DNA of 62,254 nt from an uncultured Kiritimatiellota bacterium (GTDB lineage Bacteria > Verrucomicrobiota > Kiritimatiellia > RFP12 > UBA1067), in contig CAKTZA010000013.1 of assembly GCA_934635045.1 (NCBI GenBank), forward strand, positions 1 to 62,254, given 5' to 3'. Below, piece by piece: positions 15,395 through 21,640 of this stretch. Every line of letters starts with the position of its first letter. The stretch's first letter is position 1. A model generated the notes under the pieces. The model was given only the letters and a program-made list of their open reading frames with translations. It was not told where the DNA came from and ran no database searches. Made by a program: the position numbers and the translations under genes.

Positions 15395-15972
15395 TTGAGT
15401 TCCTCCACGGTTATTTTCGTGCGATGGCCAGCCCCCTCGGTCTCGACCTCCAAGACATTCGCCATCCAGCGGTCGCCGAACTTCTTGAGGCGCGCGCCCC
15501 AGAGCCGACGGATGCGCCGGTCGCCGTCAAATTCCTCCGCCTGCAGGAGCGCGCCCGTCTTGCGGTCGATCCACGCCCGCACCGTCCGCGCGCCCTGCCG
15601 CAGCACGACGACGGCGCAGACCTGCCCGTGCACCGTCTCGCCCTCGCGTTCCGCGTCGAAGGACACGTCGTTCCACCAGAGGTAGTCGAGCGAGAGGTCG
15701 CTCCACGTCACGTCCGTGCCGAGGATGCCCTCCGCCGCGCGCGCGGCGTCCGCCGGCGGCGCATAGGGCCGGCCATCGACCGCAAGCGACGTCTTCCCCG
15801 CCGCGCGCGTGAGGACGTAGCCGTGTTCGGCCTTGACGACGCCCTTGCGGTTGCGCAGGACAAGCCGCCCCGACAGCTCGACGTCCGCCGGAATCATCGC
15901 GCGGCAGCTCGCCACGAGCTCGCGCGGCGTCGCGTTGGTCGCAATCAGCAGACTGGCGAGAAGCGCGATCAT
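15391..15972 (-). CDS. LolA-like outer-membrane lipoprotein-sorting protein
   Basis: Exported protein of 193 residues with a short hydrophobic N-terminus (MIALLASLLIATNATPRE). The body is a run of antiparallel strands (VELSGRLVLRNRKGVVKAEHGYVLTRA; TVHGQVCAVVVLRQGARTVRAWIDRKTGALLQAEEF; RWMANVLEVETEGAGHRTKITVEEL) of the 'outer membrane lipoprotein-sorting protein' type, an open beta-barrel related to LolA/MucB. It probably carries lipid or senses envelope state, together with the AsmA-like partner it overlaps by 4 bases. The ATG is preceded by a 14-codon leader ORF (16013-15969) whose stop overlaps it. Confidence 0.68.
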   Translation of the reverse strand: MIALLASLLIATNATPRELVASCRAMIPADVELSGRLVLRNRKGVVKAEHGYVLTRAAGKTSLAVDGRPYAPPADAARAAEGILGTDVTWSDLSLDYLWWNDVSFDAEREGETVHGQVCAVVVLRQGARTVRAWIDRKTGALLQAEEFDGDRRIRRLWGARLKKFGDRWMANVLEVETEGAGHRTKITVEELK

Positions 15973-16013
15973 CTCTCGCGCCCCTCTTCCCTGTTCCTGT
16001 CAAGACTCTTCAT
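15969..16013 (-). CDS. Candidate 14-residue leader peptide before the LolA-like gene
   Basis: An ATG 9 bases after the -10 box opens the frame MKSLDRNREEGRER and ends in a TGA that overlaps the LolA-like ATG (ATGA). By position it would be the first translated codon of a leaderless mRNA, with the downstream gene reached by coupling. Its purine-rich sequence (GGGAAGAGGGG) could itself be the ribosome-binding site of the downstream gene. Whether it is translated is inference. Confidence 0.4.
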   Translation of the reverse strand: MKSLDRNREEGRER

Positions 16014-16022
16014 GTTGAGCGT

Positions 16023-16031
16023 ATTATAGCA
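16023..16031 (-). promoter_or_regulatory. Extended -10 promoter of the LolA-like/AsmA-like/fucosidase operon
   Basis: Minus-strand TGCTATAAT. Its internal TAA (16026-16024) is the stop codon of the upstream NahK-like gene. Confidence 0.7.
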
Positions 16032-17136
16032 TATTCAGAAGAGAGCGGATCGAGCGCTCGCGCGCCTCGACCGACTCGCAGAGGCGGAACTGGACGCGCG
16101 CGCGGTTCAGGTTCTGCTCCGGCGTCTTCGTCTTGAAGTAGACGTTGCCGTTCAGGTAGTCCTGGAAGAACCGCAGCCCCAACTCGAACGGCAGCAGGCG
16201 AATCGACTCGTAGAGGTAGGCGCGGTCGGCGTCCGTCAGGAACGCGCCCGCCTCGCGCATGTAGCCCTTGCAGAACGCCGTGCAGAGGTCCTCGTCGAAG
16301 ACGACCTTCGCGAGGTTCGTCTCCTCCTCGCCCGCTGGGTTGCAGATCGAGCGCAGCGCGTCGCCGAAGTCCATGTGGATGAGGCCGGGGCTCACCGTGT
16401 CGAGGTCGATCATCGCCGTGCCCTTGCCGGTCACGTCGTCGATCATGATGTTGTTGACCTTCGGGTCGCCGTGGAACATGCGCTTCTTGAGCTCGCCCTT
16501 CTTCTGCGCCTTCTCCAGGCAGAGCGCGAGGTCGCGGCGCTCCTCGACGAACTTCGCGAGCCGCTTCGCCTCCATCGAGCTCTTCAGGAGCTCCTTCGCG
16601 TTCGCGGTCTTCAGCGTCCTGTCATACGCCTTCAGGTAGCCCGACGTGATGTGGAAGCCGGGCAGCGGGTCGGCAATCGCCTTCGGGTCCATGTCGGAGA
16701 TGAGGTAGTGGAAGTGTCCGAGCGCGGCGCCGCACTCCATCGCGTGCTCGGGGCCCTGCGCGATGTCGAAGGCGTGAGCGGACATGATGCGCGTGATGAC
16801 GCGCCAGACTTCGCCCTGGTCGTCGACCACGTAGTCTTTCGCATCCTTCGCCTTGATGATGCGCGGCATCTGCCAGACGCGGTCGTCGTTCCCCTTCGCC
16901 GCGTCGTCCTCAAGCTTCTCGTGGCAGTGCTTGGTGACCGCGTGCATGTTCGACATGATCACCTCCGGCTTCGGGAAGACGTTGCGGTTCACGCGCTGCA
17001 GGATGACCTGCGTCTCGGTGAACGTGTTGCGGTAGATCGCGAGGAACGTGTCGTTGATGTTGCCGTTCCCGAAGGGCTGAAGCGCGACAAGCCGGCCCTT
17101 GATATTGAACTTGTTGATGAGGATCGAGAGTTCCAT
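16024..17136 (-). CDS. Phosphotransferase-fold sugar kinase (NahK-like)
   Basis: Cytoplasmic kinase of 370 residues with the aminoglycoside-phosphotransferase fold. The catalytic loop is FHGDPKVNNIMID (about residue 242) and the metal-binding motif is AMIDLDTVSPG (about residue 262); the N-lobe is FGNGNINDTFLA...VILQRVNRNVF. This arrangement is typical of N-acetylhexosamine 1-kinases (NahK) that phosphorylate GlcNAc/GalNAc for salvage. The sugar specificity cannot be proven here. The ATG at 17136 has an AAGG ribosome-binding site and sits 28 bases after the -10 box, so this mRNA has a leader of about 21 bases. Confidence 0.82.
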   Translation of the reverse strand: MELSILINKFNIKGRLVALQPFGNGNINDTFLAIYRNTFTETQVILQRVNRNVFPKPEVIMSNMHAVTKHCHEKLEDDAAKGNDDRVWQMPRIIKAKDAKDYVVDDQGEVWRVITRIMSAHAFDIAQGPEHAMECGAALGHFHYLISDMDPKAIADPLPGFHITSGYLKAYDRTLKTANAKELLKSSMEAKRLAKFVEERRDLALCLEKAQKKGELKKRMFHGDPKVNNIMIDDVTGKGTAMIDLDTVSPGLIHMDFGDALRSICNPAGEEETNLAKVVFDEDLCTAFCKGYMREAGAFLTDADRAYLYESIRLLPFELGLRFFQDYLNGNVYFKTKTPEQNLNRARVQFRLCESVEARERSIRSLLNML

Positions 17137-17164
17137 TCTGCACCTTGCCTTTCTTTTTCGGCAC

Positions 17165-17173
17165 ATTATACCA
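17165..17173 (-). promoter_or_regulatory. Extended -10 promoter of the NahK-like gene
   Basis: Minus-strand TGGTATAAT, 28 bases before the ATG, leaving room for a Shine-Dalgarno sequence (AAGG). Confidence 0.72.
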
Positions 17174-17194
17174 AAATGCCGTGTTCGCCATCCG

Positions 17195-18706
17195 TCACAG
17201 GGCCCGAATCGCCGCGACACAGCGCGCCACGACGCCACGACGGCGTTCGACCGCCGCCTGCGCCCGCGCCCCCAGTTCGGACAGGTTCACCCGCGCCATC
17301 CTCTTGGCGCCATCCGACGACTCGGCGATTCGACCCTTCGGCCTTTCGATCGATTCGCCGATTCGATCATCCGACCTTTCGATTGATTCGACCATTCGAT
17401 CATCCGACCTTTCGATTGATTCGACCATTCGATCATTCGAAAATTCGATTATTTCCCCAATGCCCTTCTCCAGTTCCGCCGCGTCCTTGACCTGACGGAT
17501 CGCATCCGCCGCGAGGAGGTCGCTCATCACGGGACGGAAGTTCTCGGTGTAGGGTCCGACGAACGTGGGCTTGCCGCAGAGACACGGCTCGATCATGTTC
17601 TGCGACCCGTGCGCGCAGAGCGACTTGCCGACGAACACGACATTGGCAATGCCGTACAGCCCCATCAACTCGCCCGTCGTGTCGGCGAGGAAGACGGGGG
17701 GCTGCTCTGAAGGATGAAGGAAGAGGGAAGAAGGAAGAAGTTCTGAATCTTTCATCTCTTTTCCTCTCGACCTTCTCACGCACGCGAAGCCAAATTTGCG
17801 AATGTTCGCCTCGACCGCGTCGGCCTTCTCGAAATGGCGCGGCGCCAAGACGAGAACCATCGGACTCCCCTTTGCGTTCCTCAGCGTTTTGTAAATTCCC
17901 AACAGCACCTCGTCCTCGCCCGGCCACGTGCTACCGCCGAGCAGGATACGCGCATCCTCCGGCGCACCGTTCGCCGCGAGCCATGCGCGCAGTTCCGCCT
18001 CCTTCGCCGGATTGCGGTGCGCGACGTCGAACTTGAACGAGCCCGTCACCTCGACCGTCTCTCCCGGCGCGCCCGCCGCGACGAGCCGAGCCTTGTCGAG
18101 ATCGCTCTGCGCAAAGATCTTCGTGAAGCAGCGGAAGACGTCGCCAAAGAAGCATTTCGCGAGCCGATAGCGCGGCGCGCTGCGATCCGAGATGCGCGCG
18201 TTGATGAGGAAGAGCGGAATGCCGTACTTTTTCGCCTGGCGGATGAAGTTCGGCCAGATTTCGCTCTCCGTCAAGACGACCGCGCGCGGCCGCACCGTCT
18301 TCAGCGCGCTCTTGACGAAGTTCGGGAAGTCGAGCGGATTGTAGATGAGCGTGTCGTTCGGCCCGACTTCCTTCTCCGCCATCTTCCAGCCGGTCGAGCT
18401 CGTCGTCGAGAAGCAGAAGCGGACGGACGGCTCGACCGCGCGCCACTCGCGCATGAGCTGCCCCGCGACCTGCACCTCGCCGACGGACACGGCATGGATC
18501 CAGACGGGCGCATCTGCCGACGGACGCACGTCGAACGGGTCGTGTCCGAACGGGACGACCGACGGGAACAGCCCCGCCGGATAGAGCGCGAAACGGTCGC
18601 CGAACCGCGCCGCATAGCCGCCGCGCCGCAGCATCCGCAGCAGGAACCCCGGCAGAAGAAAAGGATAGACGACCGCGAAGAGAAGATTATAGACGGCCCA
18701 CTTCAT
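17195..18706 (-). CDS. waaA: 3-deoxy-D-manno-octulosonic acid (Kdo) transferase, with two repeat-encoded insertions
   Basis: Membrane-associated GT30 enzyme, 503 residues, that adds Kdo to lipid A. It has an N-terminal hydrophobic anchor (LLFAVVYPFLLPGFLL), the catalytic glutamate in WIHAVSVGEVQVAG, LTESEIWPNF, and the donor-binding motifs LGGSTWPGEDE and GSQNMIEPCLCGKP. Family members are usually about 420-430 residues; the excess comes from two in-frame inserts. One is a family B segment (residues ~308-333, KEMKDSELLPSSLFLHP). The other is a family C array of 11-residue repeats (NDRMVESIERS, residues ~415-460). It starts 2 bases after neuD, so the two form an operon. It supports a Gram-negative LPS outer membrane. 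Confidence 0.9.
   Translation of the reverse strand: MKWAVYNLLFAVVYPFLLPGFLLRMLRRGGYAARFGDRFALYPAGLFPSVVPFGHDPFDVRPSADAPVWIHAVSVGEVQVAGQLMREWRAVEPSVRFCFSTTSSTGWKMAEKEVGPNDTLIYNPLDFPNFVKSALKTVRPRAVVLTESEIWPNFIRQAKKYGIPLFLINARISDRSAPRYRLAKCFFGDVFRCFTKIFAQSDLDKARLVAAGAPGETVEVTGSFKFDVAHRNPAKEAELRAWLAANGAPEDARILLGGSTWPGEDEVLLGIYKTLRNAKGSPMVLVLAPRHFEKADAVEANIRKFGFACVRRSRGKEMKDSELLPSSLFLHPSEQPPVFLADTTGELMGLYGIANVVFVGKSLCAHGSQNMIEPCLCGKPTFVGPYTENFRPVMSDLLAADAIRQVKDAAELEKGIGEIIEFSNDRMVESIERSDDRMVESIERSDDRIGESIERPKGRIAESSDGAKRMARVNLSELGARAQAAVERRRGVVARCVAAIRAL
17325..17456. repeat. Repeat family C array inside waaA
   Basis: ATTCGATC/CCATTCGATC units with a 33-base higher-order period (two near-identical copies of a unit containing ATCATCCGACCTTTCGATTG). 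Because 33 is a multiple of 3, the array encodes 11-residue repeats (NDRMVESIERS, DDRMVESIERS, DDRIGESIERP) in the waaA frame. Confidence 0.85.
17706..17785. repeat. Repeat family B copy inside waaA
   Basis: A purine-rich half (GAAGGATGAAGGAAGAGGGA) and a pyrimidine-rich half (CTTTCATCTCTTTTCCTCTC) form an imperfect inverted repeat, in frame in waaA. Confidence 0.7.
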
Positions 18707-18708
18707 CC

Positions 18709-19341
18709 TCAGGCCTTCAGCGAACCGAACGGACTCAGCGTCGTGCCGGCGGGGACGTTCGTCAAGACGGGCGTGCCGCAGGCGACCGTCGCGCCGTCGC
18801 CGACCTTCATGCCGGGCGCCGTACAGCTGTTCGTGCCCATGAAGACGTCCGCCCCGATCGTCGTGTGTCCGGAGAGCGAGACGCCCGGCGCGATGTTCGC
18901 GAAGTCGCCGACGACCGAGTCGTGCCCGACACCCGCACGCGCGTTGATGATGACGAACTTGCCGATCTCCGTGCCGACGGACACGACCGCCTCGACGGCG
19001 ATGAACGTGCCGTGCTTGAACTCCGTCGTCGGCGAGACCTGCGCCGAGGGGTCGATGAGCGCCGGGAAGTCGAAGCCGCGCAACTGCGCGTAGATCCGGC
19101 GGCGGATCGCGTTGTCGCCGATGGCGATGAAGACGGACGCGCCGGGGTTGTCCTTCGCGGCCTTCTCGACCGAACCCAAGAGCGGATAGCCCTCGAAATT
19201 GCCGCTCGCCTTTGCTGGGTCGTCGTCCGCAAAGCCGACGACGCGCCACAGCGGCTCTGCCGATGCCGCGTTGATGCGCTCAACCGTCCAGACCGCTTCG
19301 CGCCCGAATCCGCCGGCGCCCACGATAAACAGGTCTCTCAT
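18709..19341 (-). CDS. NeuD-family sugar O-acyltransferase
   Basis: Cytoplasmic enzyme of 210 residues. The N-terminal Rossmann-like part (LFIVGAGGFGREAVW...VVGFADDDP) binds the sugar substrate. From about residue 100 a left-handed hexapeptide beta-helix follows (GHDSVVGDFANIAPGVSLSGHTTIGADVFMGTNSCTAPG), which takes the acyl donor. This is the NeuD/PglD layout used to acetylate sialic acid or bacillosamine-type sugars of surface polysaccharides. An AAAGGAA ribosome-binding site precedes the ATG at 19341; an ATG at 19371 is in frame but lies at the -10 box. waaA follows after 2 bases, suggesting LPS decoration. Confidence 0.86.
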   Translation of the reverse strand: MRDLFIVGAGGFGREAVWTVERINAASAEPLWRVVGFADDDPAKASGNFEGYPLLGSVEKAAKDNPGASVFIAIGDNAIRRRIYAQLRGFDFPALIDPSAQVSPTTEFKHGTFIAVEAVVSVGTEIGKFVIINARAGVGHDSVVGDFANIAPGVSLSGHTTIGADVFMGTNSCTAPGMKVGDGATVACGTPVLTNVPAGTTLSPFGSLKA

Positions 19342-19369
19342 GAAAAGGTTCCTTTCTTTTTGACGGGAC

Positions 19370-19378
19370 ATTATAGCA
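19370..19378 (-). promoter_or_regulatory. Extended -10 promoter of neuD-waaA
   Basis: Minus-strand TGCTATAAT, 28 bases before the ATG, the same spacing as at the NahK-like and symporter genes. Confidence 0.7.
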
Positions 19379-19380
19379 AA

Positions 19381-20214
19381 TTACCAGACCGCGCGGCAGT
19401 AGATGCCGCTCGGACACGGCAGGGACGCCCCTTCGAGCAGCATTTCGCCCGCCTCCAGCTTCGCGGACGGAAAGAGCTGCCCAAGGATGTTCTGCGCGAC
19501 GACCTCGGAAAGTCCCGGCGTGTGGGACGAGAACAGCACGAACGCCGGACGGTCGGACAGGAGATCTCGCACGAGCCCCAGCGTCTCCTGGAGATCGCGC
19601 TCGATCTTGTACATCTCGCCGCCCGCGCCGCGCCCGAACGTCGGCGGATCGAGAATGATCGCCTCGTATTTACGTCCGCGACGGATCTCGCGGCGCATGA
19701 ACTTATGGGCGTCGTCGACAATCCAGCGAATCGGACGCTCGGCGAGGCCGTTCAGCCGCGCGTTCTCGCGCGCCCACTCGACCATGCCCTTCGAGGCGTC
19801 GAGGTGGCAGACCTCCGCACCGCCGAGCGCAGCCGCCAGCGTGCTCCCGCCCGAATAGGCGAAAAGGTTGAGGACGCGAATACTTCTTCCCTCTTCCTTC
19901 TTCCTTCTTACTTTCTCCCGTATCCACGTCCACTGCGCGCGCTGTTCGGGGAAGATGCCGAGGTGCCCGAAGTCCGTGCCGCCGAGCTTGAAGCGGAGGC
20001 CCGCCGTCTCGATCTGCCAGTCCTTCGGCAGGTTCGAGCGGCCGTGCCAGCGGTTGCCGTCCTCGCGGTCGAAGGCGGCATCGGCGCGCGACCAGTCCGC
20101 CGGGCTTCTCGCCGGTCGCCAGAGAGCCTGAGAACACGGACGCGCCAAGACGTATTTTCCAAAGCGTTCCAGCTTGCGCCCGTCGCCCGAGTCGAGAAGT
20201 TCGTAGTCGTCCAT
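19381..20214 (-). CDS. Class I SAM-dependent methyltransferase (RlmI/RlmK-like)
   Basis: Cytoplasmic enzyme of 277 residues. SAM motif I is NLFAYSGGSTLAAALGG (residues ~115-131), the acidic motif is VCHLDASKGMV, and motif IV is AIILDPPTFGRG, the DPPxF signature of the rRNA methyltransferase group related to RlmI and RlmL/K. The N-terminal part (YVLARPCSQALW, then FGHLGIFPEQRAQW) fits that family, so 23S rRNA is the likely substrate, though the exact base is unknown. A family B segment encodes EKVRRKKEEGRS immediately before motif I. The ATG is 10 bases from a -10 box, so the mRNA is near leaderless. Confidence 0.83.
   Translation of the reverse strand: MDDYELLDSGDGRKLERFGKYVLARPCSQALWRPARSPADWSRADAAFDREDGNRWHGRSNLPKDWQIETAGLRFKLGGTDFGHLGIFPEQRAQWTWIREKVRRKKEEGRSIRVLNLFAYSGGSTLAAALGGAEVCHLDASKGMVEWARENARLNGLAERPIRWIVDDAHKFMRREIRRGRKYEAIILDPPTFGRGAGGEMYKIERDLQETLGLVRDLLSDRPAFVLFSSHTPGLSEVVAQNILGQLFPSAKLEAGEMLLEGASLPCPSGIYCRAVW
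19882..19920. repeat. Repeat family B copy inside the methyltransferase gene
   Basis: Encodes EKVRRKKEEGRS. Both DNA and peptide closely match the copy in the radical-SAM gene, and in both genes the residues just before it are W(R/T)WI(E/R). Confidence 0.82.
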
Positions 20215-20224
20215 AAGATTTTGA

Positions 20225-20233
20225 ATTATACCA
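20225..20233 (-). promoter_or_regulatory. Extended -10 promoter of the methyltransferase gene
   Basis: Minus-strand TGGTATAAT placed directly after the T tract of the rplT terminator; 10 bases to the ATG. Confidence 0.72.
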
Positions 20234-20268
20234 AAAAATTTCGGCCGCCGCTTCTGCGACGACCGAAA
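20233..20268 (-). terminator. Rho-independent terminator of rpmI-rplT
   Basis: Thirteen-pair hairpin TTTCGGTCGTCGC-AGAA-GCGGCGGCCGAAA (two G-U pairs) followed by six T, 32 bases past the rplT stop. The next promoter begins in the T tract. Confidence 0.9.
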
Positions 20269-20300
20269 CTTTCATTCAGCTTTGCCAAGCCTGAAAAGAC

Positions 20301-20648
20301 TTAGGCCTTCTTCGCGATCTCGACGATCGCCTTGAAGCCCGCCGGATCCTGAATCGCGATCTCCGAGAGCATCTTGCGGTTCAGCGTCACGCCGGCCTTG
20401 ATGAGGCCCGCCATGAGCTTCGAGTAGCTGATGCCCTCCTGACGCGCCGCCGCGTTGACGCGACCGATCCAGAGCTGGCGGAAATCGCGCTTCTTGAGCT
20501 TGCGGTGCTCGGTCGAGAGGCGCATCGCGCGGTCGACCGCCTCGGTCGCCGTGCGGAAGAGTTTGGAGCGGGCGCCATAGAAGCCTTTCGCCAGCTCAAG
20601 GCGGCGACGGCGACGTTCGCGGGAAGCGGGAGCATTCGTAACACGCAT
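20301..20648 (-). CDS. rplT: 50S ribosomal protein L20
   Basis: Ribosomal protein of 115 residues that binds 23S rRNA early in large-subunit assembly. It has the family's length and motifs: RRRRRLELAKGFYGARS, RDFRQLWIGRVNAAAR, and YSKLMAGLIKAGVTLNRKML. A strong AAGGAG precedes the ATG by 9 bases. It follows rpmI by 21 bases; infC, the usual first gene of this operon, is missing. Confidence 0.98.
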   Translation of the reverse strand: MRVTNAPASRERRRRRLELAKGFYGARSKLFRTATEAVDRAMRLSTEHRKLKKRDFRQLWIGRVNAAARQEGISYSKLMAGLIKAGVTLNRKMLSEIAIQDPAGFKAIVEIAKKA

Positions 20649-20669
20649 GGTAGTTTACTCCTTAAACAA

Positions 20670-20870
20670 TTAGCGACCCTGCAGCGCGCGCGCGTAGGTC
20701 TTGGTGACTTTGAGGGACTCGATAGCCGTGCGACCGCAGAGGTTGTTCTTGCGGTTGCGCTTCTTACCGTTGTTGAGGTGGGCGTGACCGCCCTGCGAAC
20801 GAAGAACCTTACCGGTCTTCGAGAGCTTCATGCGCTTGACGGCGCACTTCTTCGTCTTCATCTTCGGCAT
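20670..20870 (-). CDS. rpmI: 50S ribosomal protein L35
   Basis: Ribosomal protein of 66 residues with the L35 pattern (PKMKTKKCAVKRMKLSKTGKV...KRNRKNNLCG). The ATG at 20868-20870 gives the canonical MPKMKTK start and has an AAAGGAAA ribosome-binding site; a longer upstream frame would read through the leader. The leader of about 64 bases contains a hairpin (20899-20921) and might hold an L20-type autoregulatory site. Confidence 0.97.
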   Translation of the reverse strand: MPKMKTKKCAVKRMKLSKTGKVLRSQGGHAHLNNGKKRNRKNNLCGRTAIESLKVTKTYARALQGR

Positions 20871-20898
20871 TTTCTGTTTTCCTTTCTTTCCTGACCGT

Positions 20899-20921
20899 TC
20901 GGGCAGCTGAAGTGAGCCCGA
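20899..20921 (-). promoter_or_regulatory. Stem-loop in the rpmI-rplT leader
   Basis: Minus-strand TCGGGC-(11-base loop)-GCCCGA between promoter and rpmI. By position it could be a repressor-L20 binding element, but I cannot match the known L20 leader consensus. Confidence 0.4.
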
Positions 20922-20941
20922 TCCAGATGGAATGAGTACGT

Positions 20942-20950
20942 ATGATACCA
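20942..20950 (-). promoter_or_regulatory. Extended -10 promoter of rpmI-rplT
   Basis: Minus-strand TGGTATCAT, 71 bases upstream of rpmI; the longest leader among the promoters found here. Confidence 0.65.
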
Positions 20951-20982
20951 AAACGACGGCCTCCACGTCAAGTGGCCGGCCG
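20949..20982 (-). terminator. Possible terminator after ruvA
   Basis: Minus-strand hairpin CGGCC-GG-CCAC-TTGAC-GTGG-A-GGCCG followed by TCGTTTT, 9 bases past the ruvA stop and overlapping the rpmI promoter. The T tract is short. Confidence 0.45.
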
Positions 20983-20990
20983 ACGGTCGC

Positions 20991-21581
20991 CTATCGGCTC
21001 GCGAGCGCCAGCTTGATGACCTGCTCGACCGAGTCGGCGTCGGGGTGCTGCGCCAGGATGTCCGTCACCATCTTCGCGCTCGTCTCGTCGCCGAAGCCAA
21101 GCGCACGCAGCGCGGCGACGGCGTCGGCGGCAACCGGCGAGACCTCCGAGCCGTCGCCCCCACGCGCGGCAAACGCGAGCGCGTCCACTTTGTCCTTCAG
21201 CTCGACGCAGATCTTCGCCGCCGTCTTCTTGCCGACGCCCTTCACGGCCGCCAGCCGCTTCGCGTCGCCTGAGGCGATCGCGAGCGCCAGTTCGCCGACG
21301 GACGCGCCCGAAAGGATCGCGAGCGCAATCTTCGGCCCGACACCCGAAACGCCCGTCAGCTTCACGAAGAGCTCGCGCTCGTTCGCCGTCGCGAAGCCGA
21401 AAAGGGACTCGTCGTCCTCGCGTACGCAGTGGTACGCGAGAAGCTTCGCATCCGCGCCCTCACGCGGCAGCTTCTCGTAGGTCGAGATCGGAATCAGCAG
21501 TTCGTAGCCCACGCCCGCCGCCTCAATCACCGCGCGCGTCGGCGACTTCTCGGCGAGAACACCTCGTATGTAGGAAATCAT
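20991..21581 (-). CDS. ruvA: Holliday junction branch migration protein RuvA
   Basis: DNA-repair protein of 196 residues that binds four-way junctions and loads RuvB. Domain I is the OB fold (MISYIRGVLAEKSPTRAVIEAAGVGYEL). Domain II has two helix-hairpin-helix motifs (LTGVSGVGPKIALAIL; LAAVKGVGKKTAAKI). Domain III is the C-terminal helical RuvB-contact region (AVAALRALGFGDETSAKMV). AAGGAG lies 6 bases before the ATG. ruvB and ruvC are not in the window. It is the last gene after the MFS transporter, separated by 57 bases that hold one family A palindrome. Confidence 0.97.
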   Translation of the reverse strand: MISYIRGVLAEKSPTRAVIEAAGVGYELLIPISTYEKLPREGADAKLLAYHCVREDDESLFGFATANERELFVKLTGVSGVGPKIALAILSGASVGELALAIASGDAKRLAAVKGVGKKTAAKICVELKDKVDALAFAARGGDGSEVSPVAADAVAALRALGFGDETSAKMVTDILAQHPDADSVEQVIKLALASR

Positions 21582-21617
21582 TTGTCGCTCCTTATGCCAT
21601 AAAACGGACGCGCCCCT

Positions 21618-21640
21618 CTGGGGGGCCTGTCCCCACGTTT
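21618..21640. repeat. Repeat family A single copy after the MFS gene
   Basis: One GGGGACAGGCCCCCC-type palindrome starts right at the MFS stop codon, preceded by ACGT as in the other copies. Confidence 0.75.

Noticed and set aside
17325..17456. CRISPR array or frameshift damage inside waaA
   Set aside because: The 33-base period has no unique spacers and stays in frame; the enzyme sequence resumes normally on both sides.
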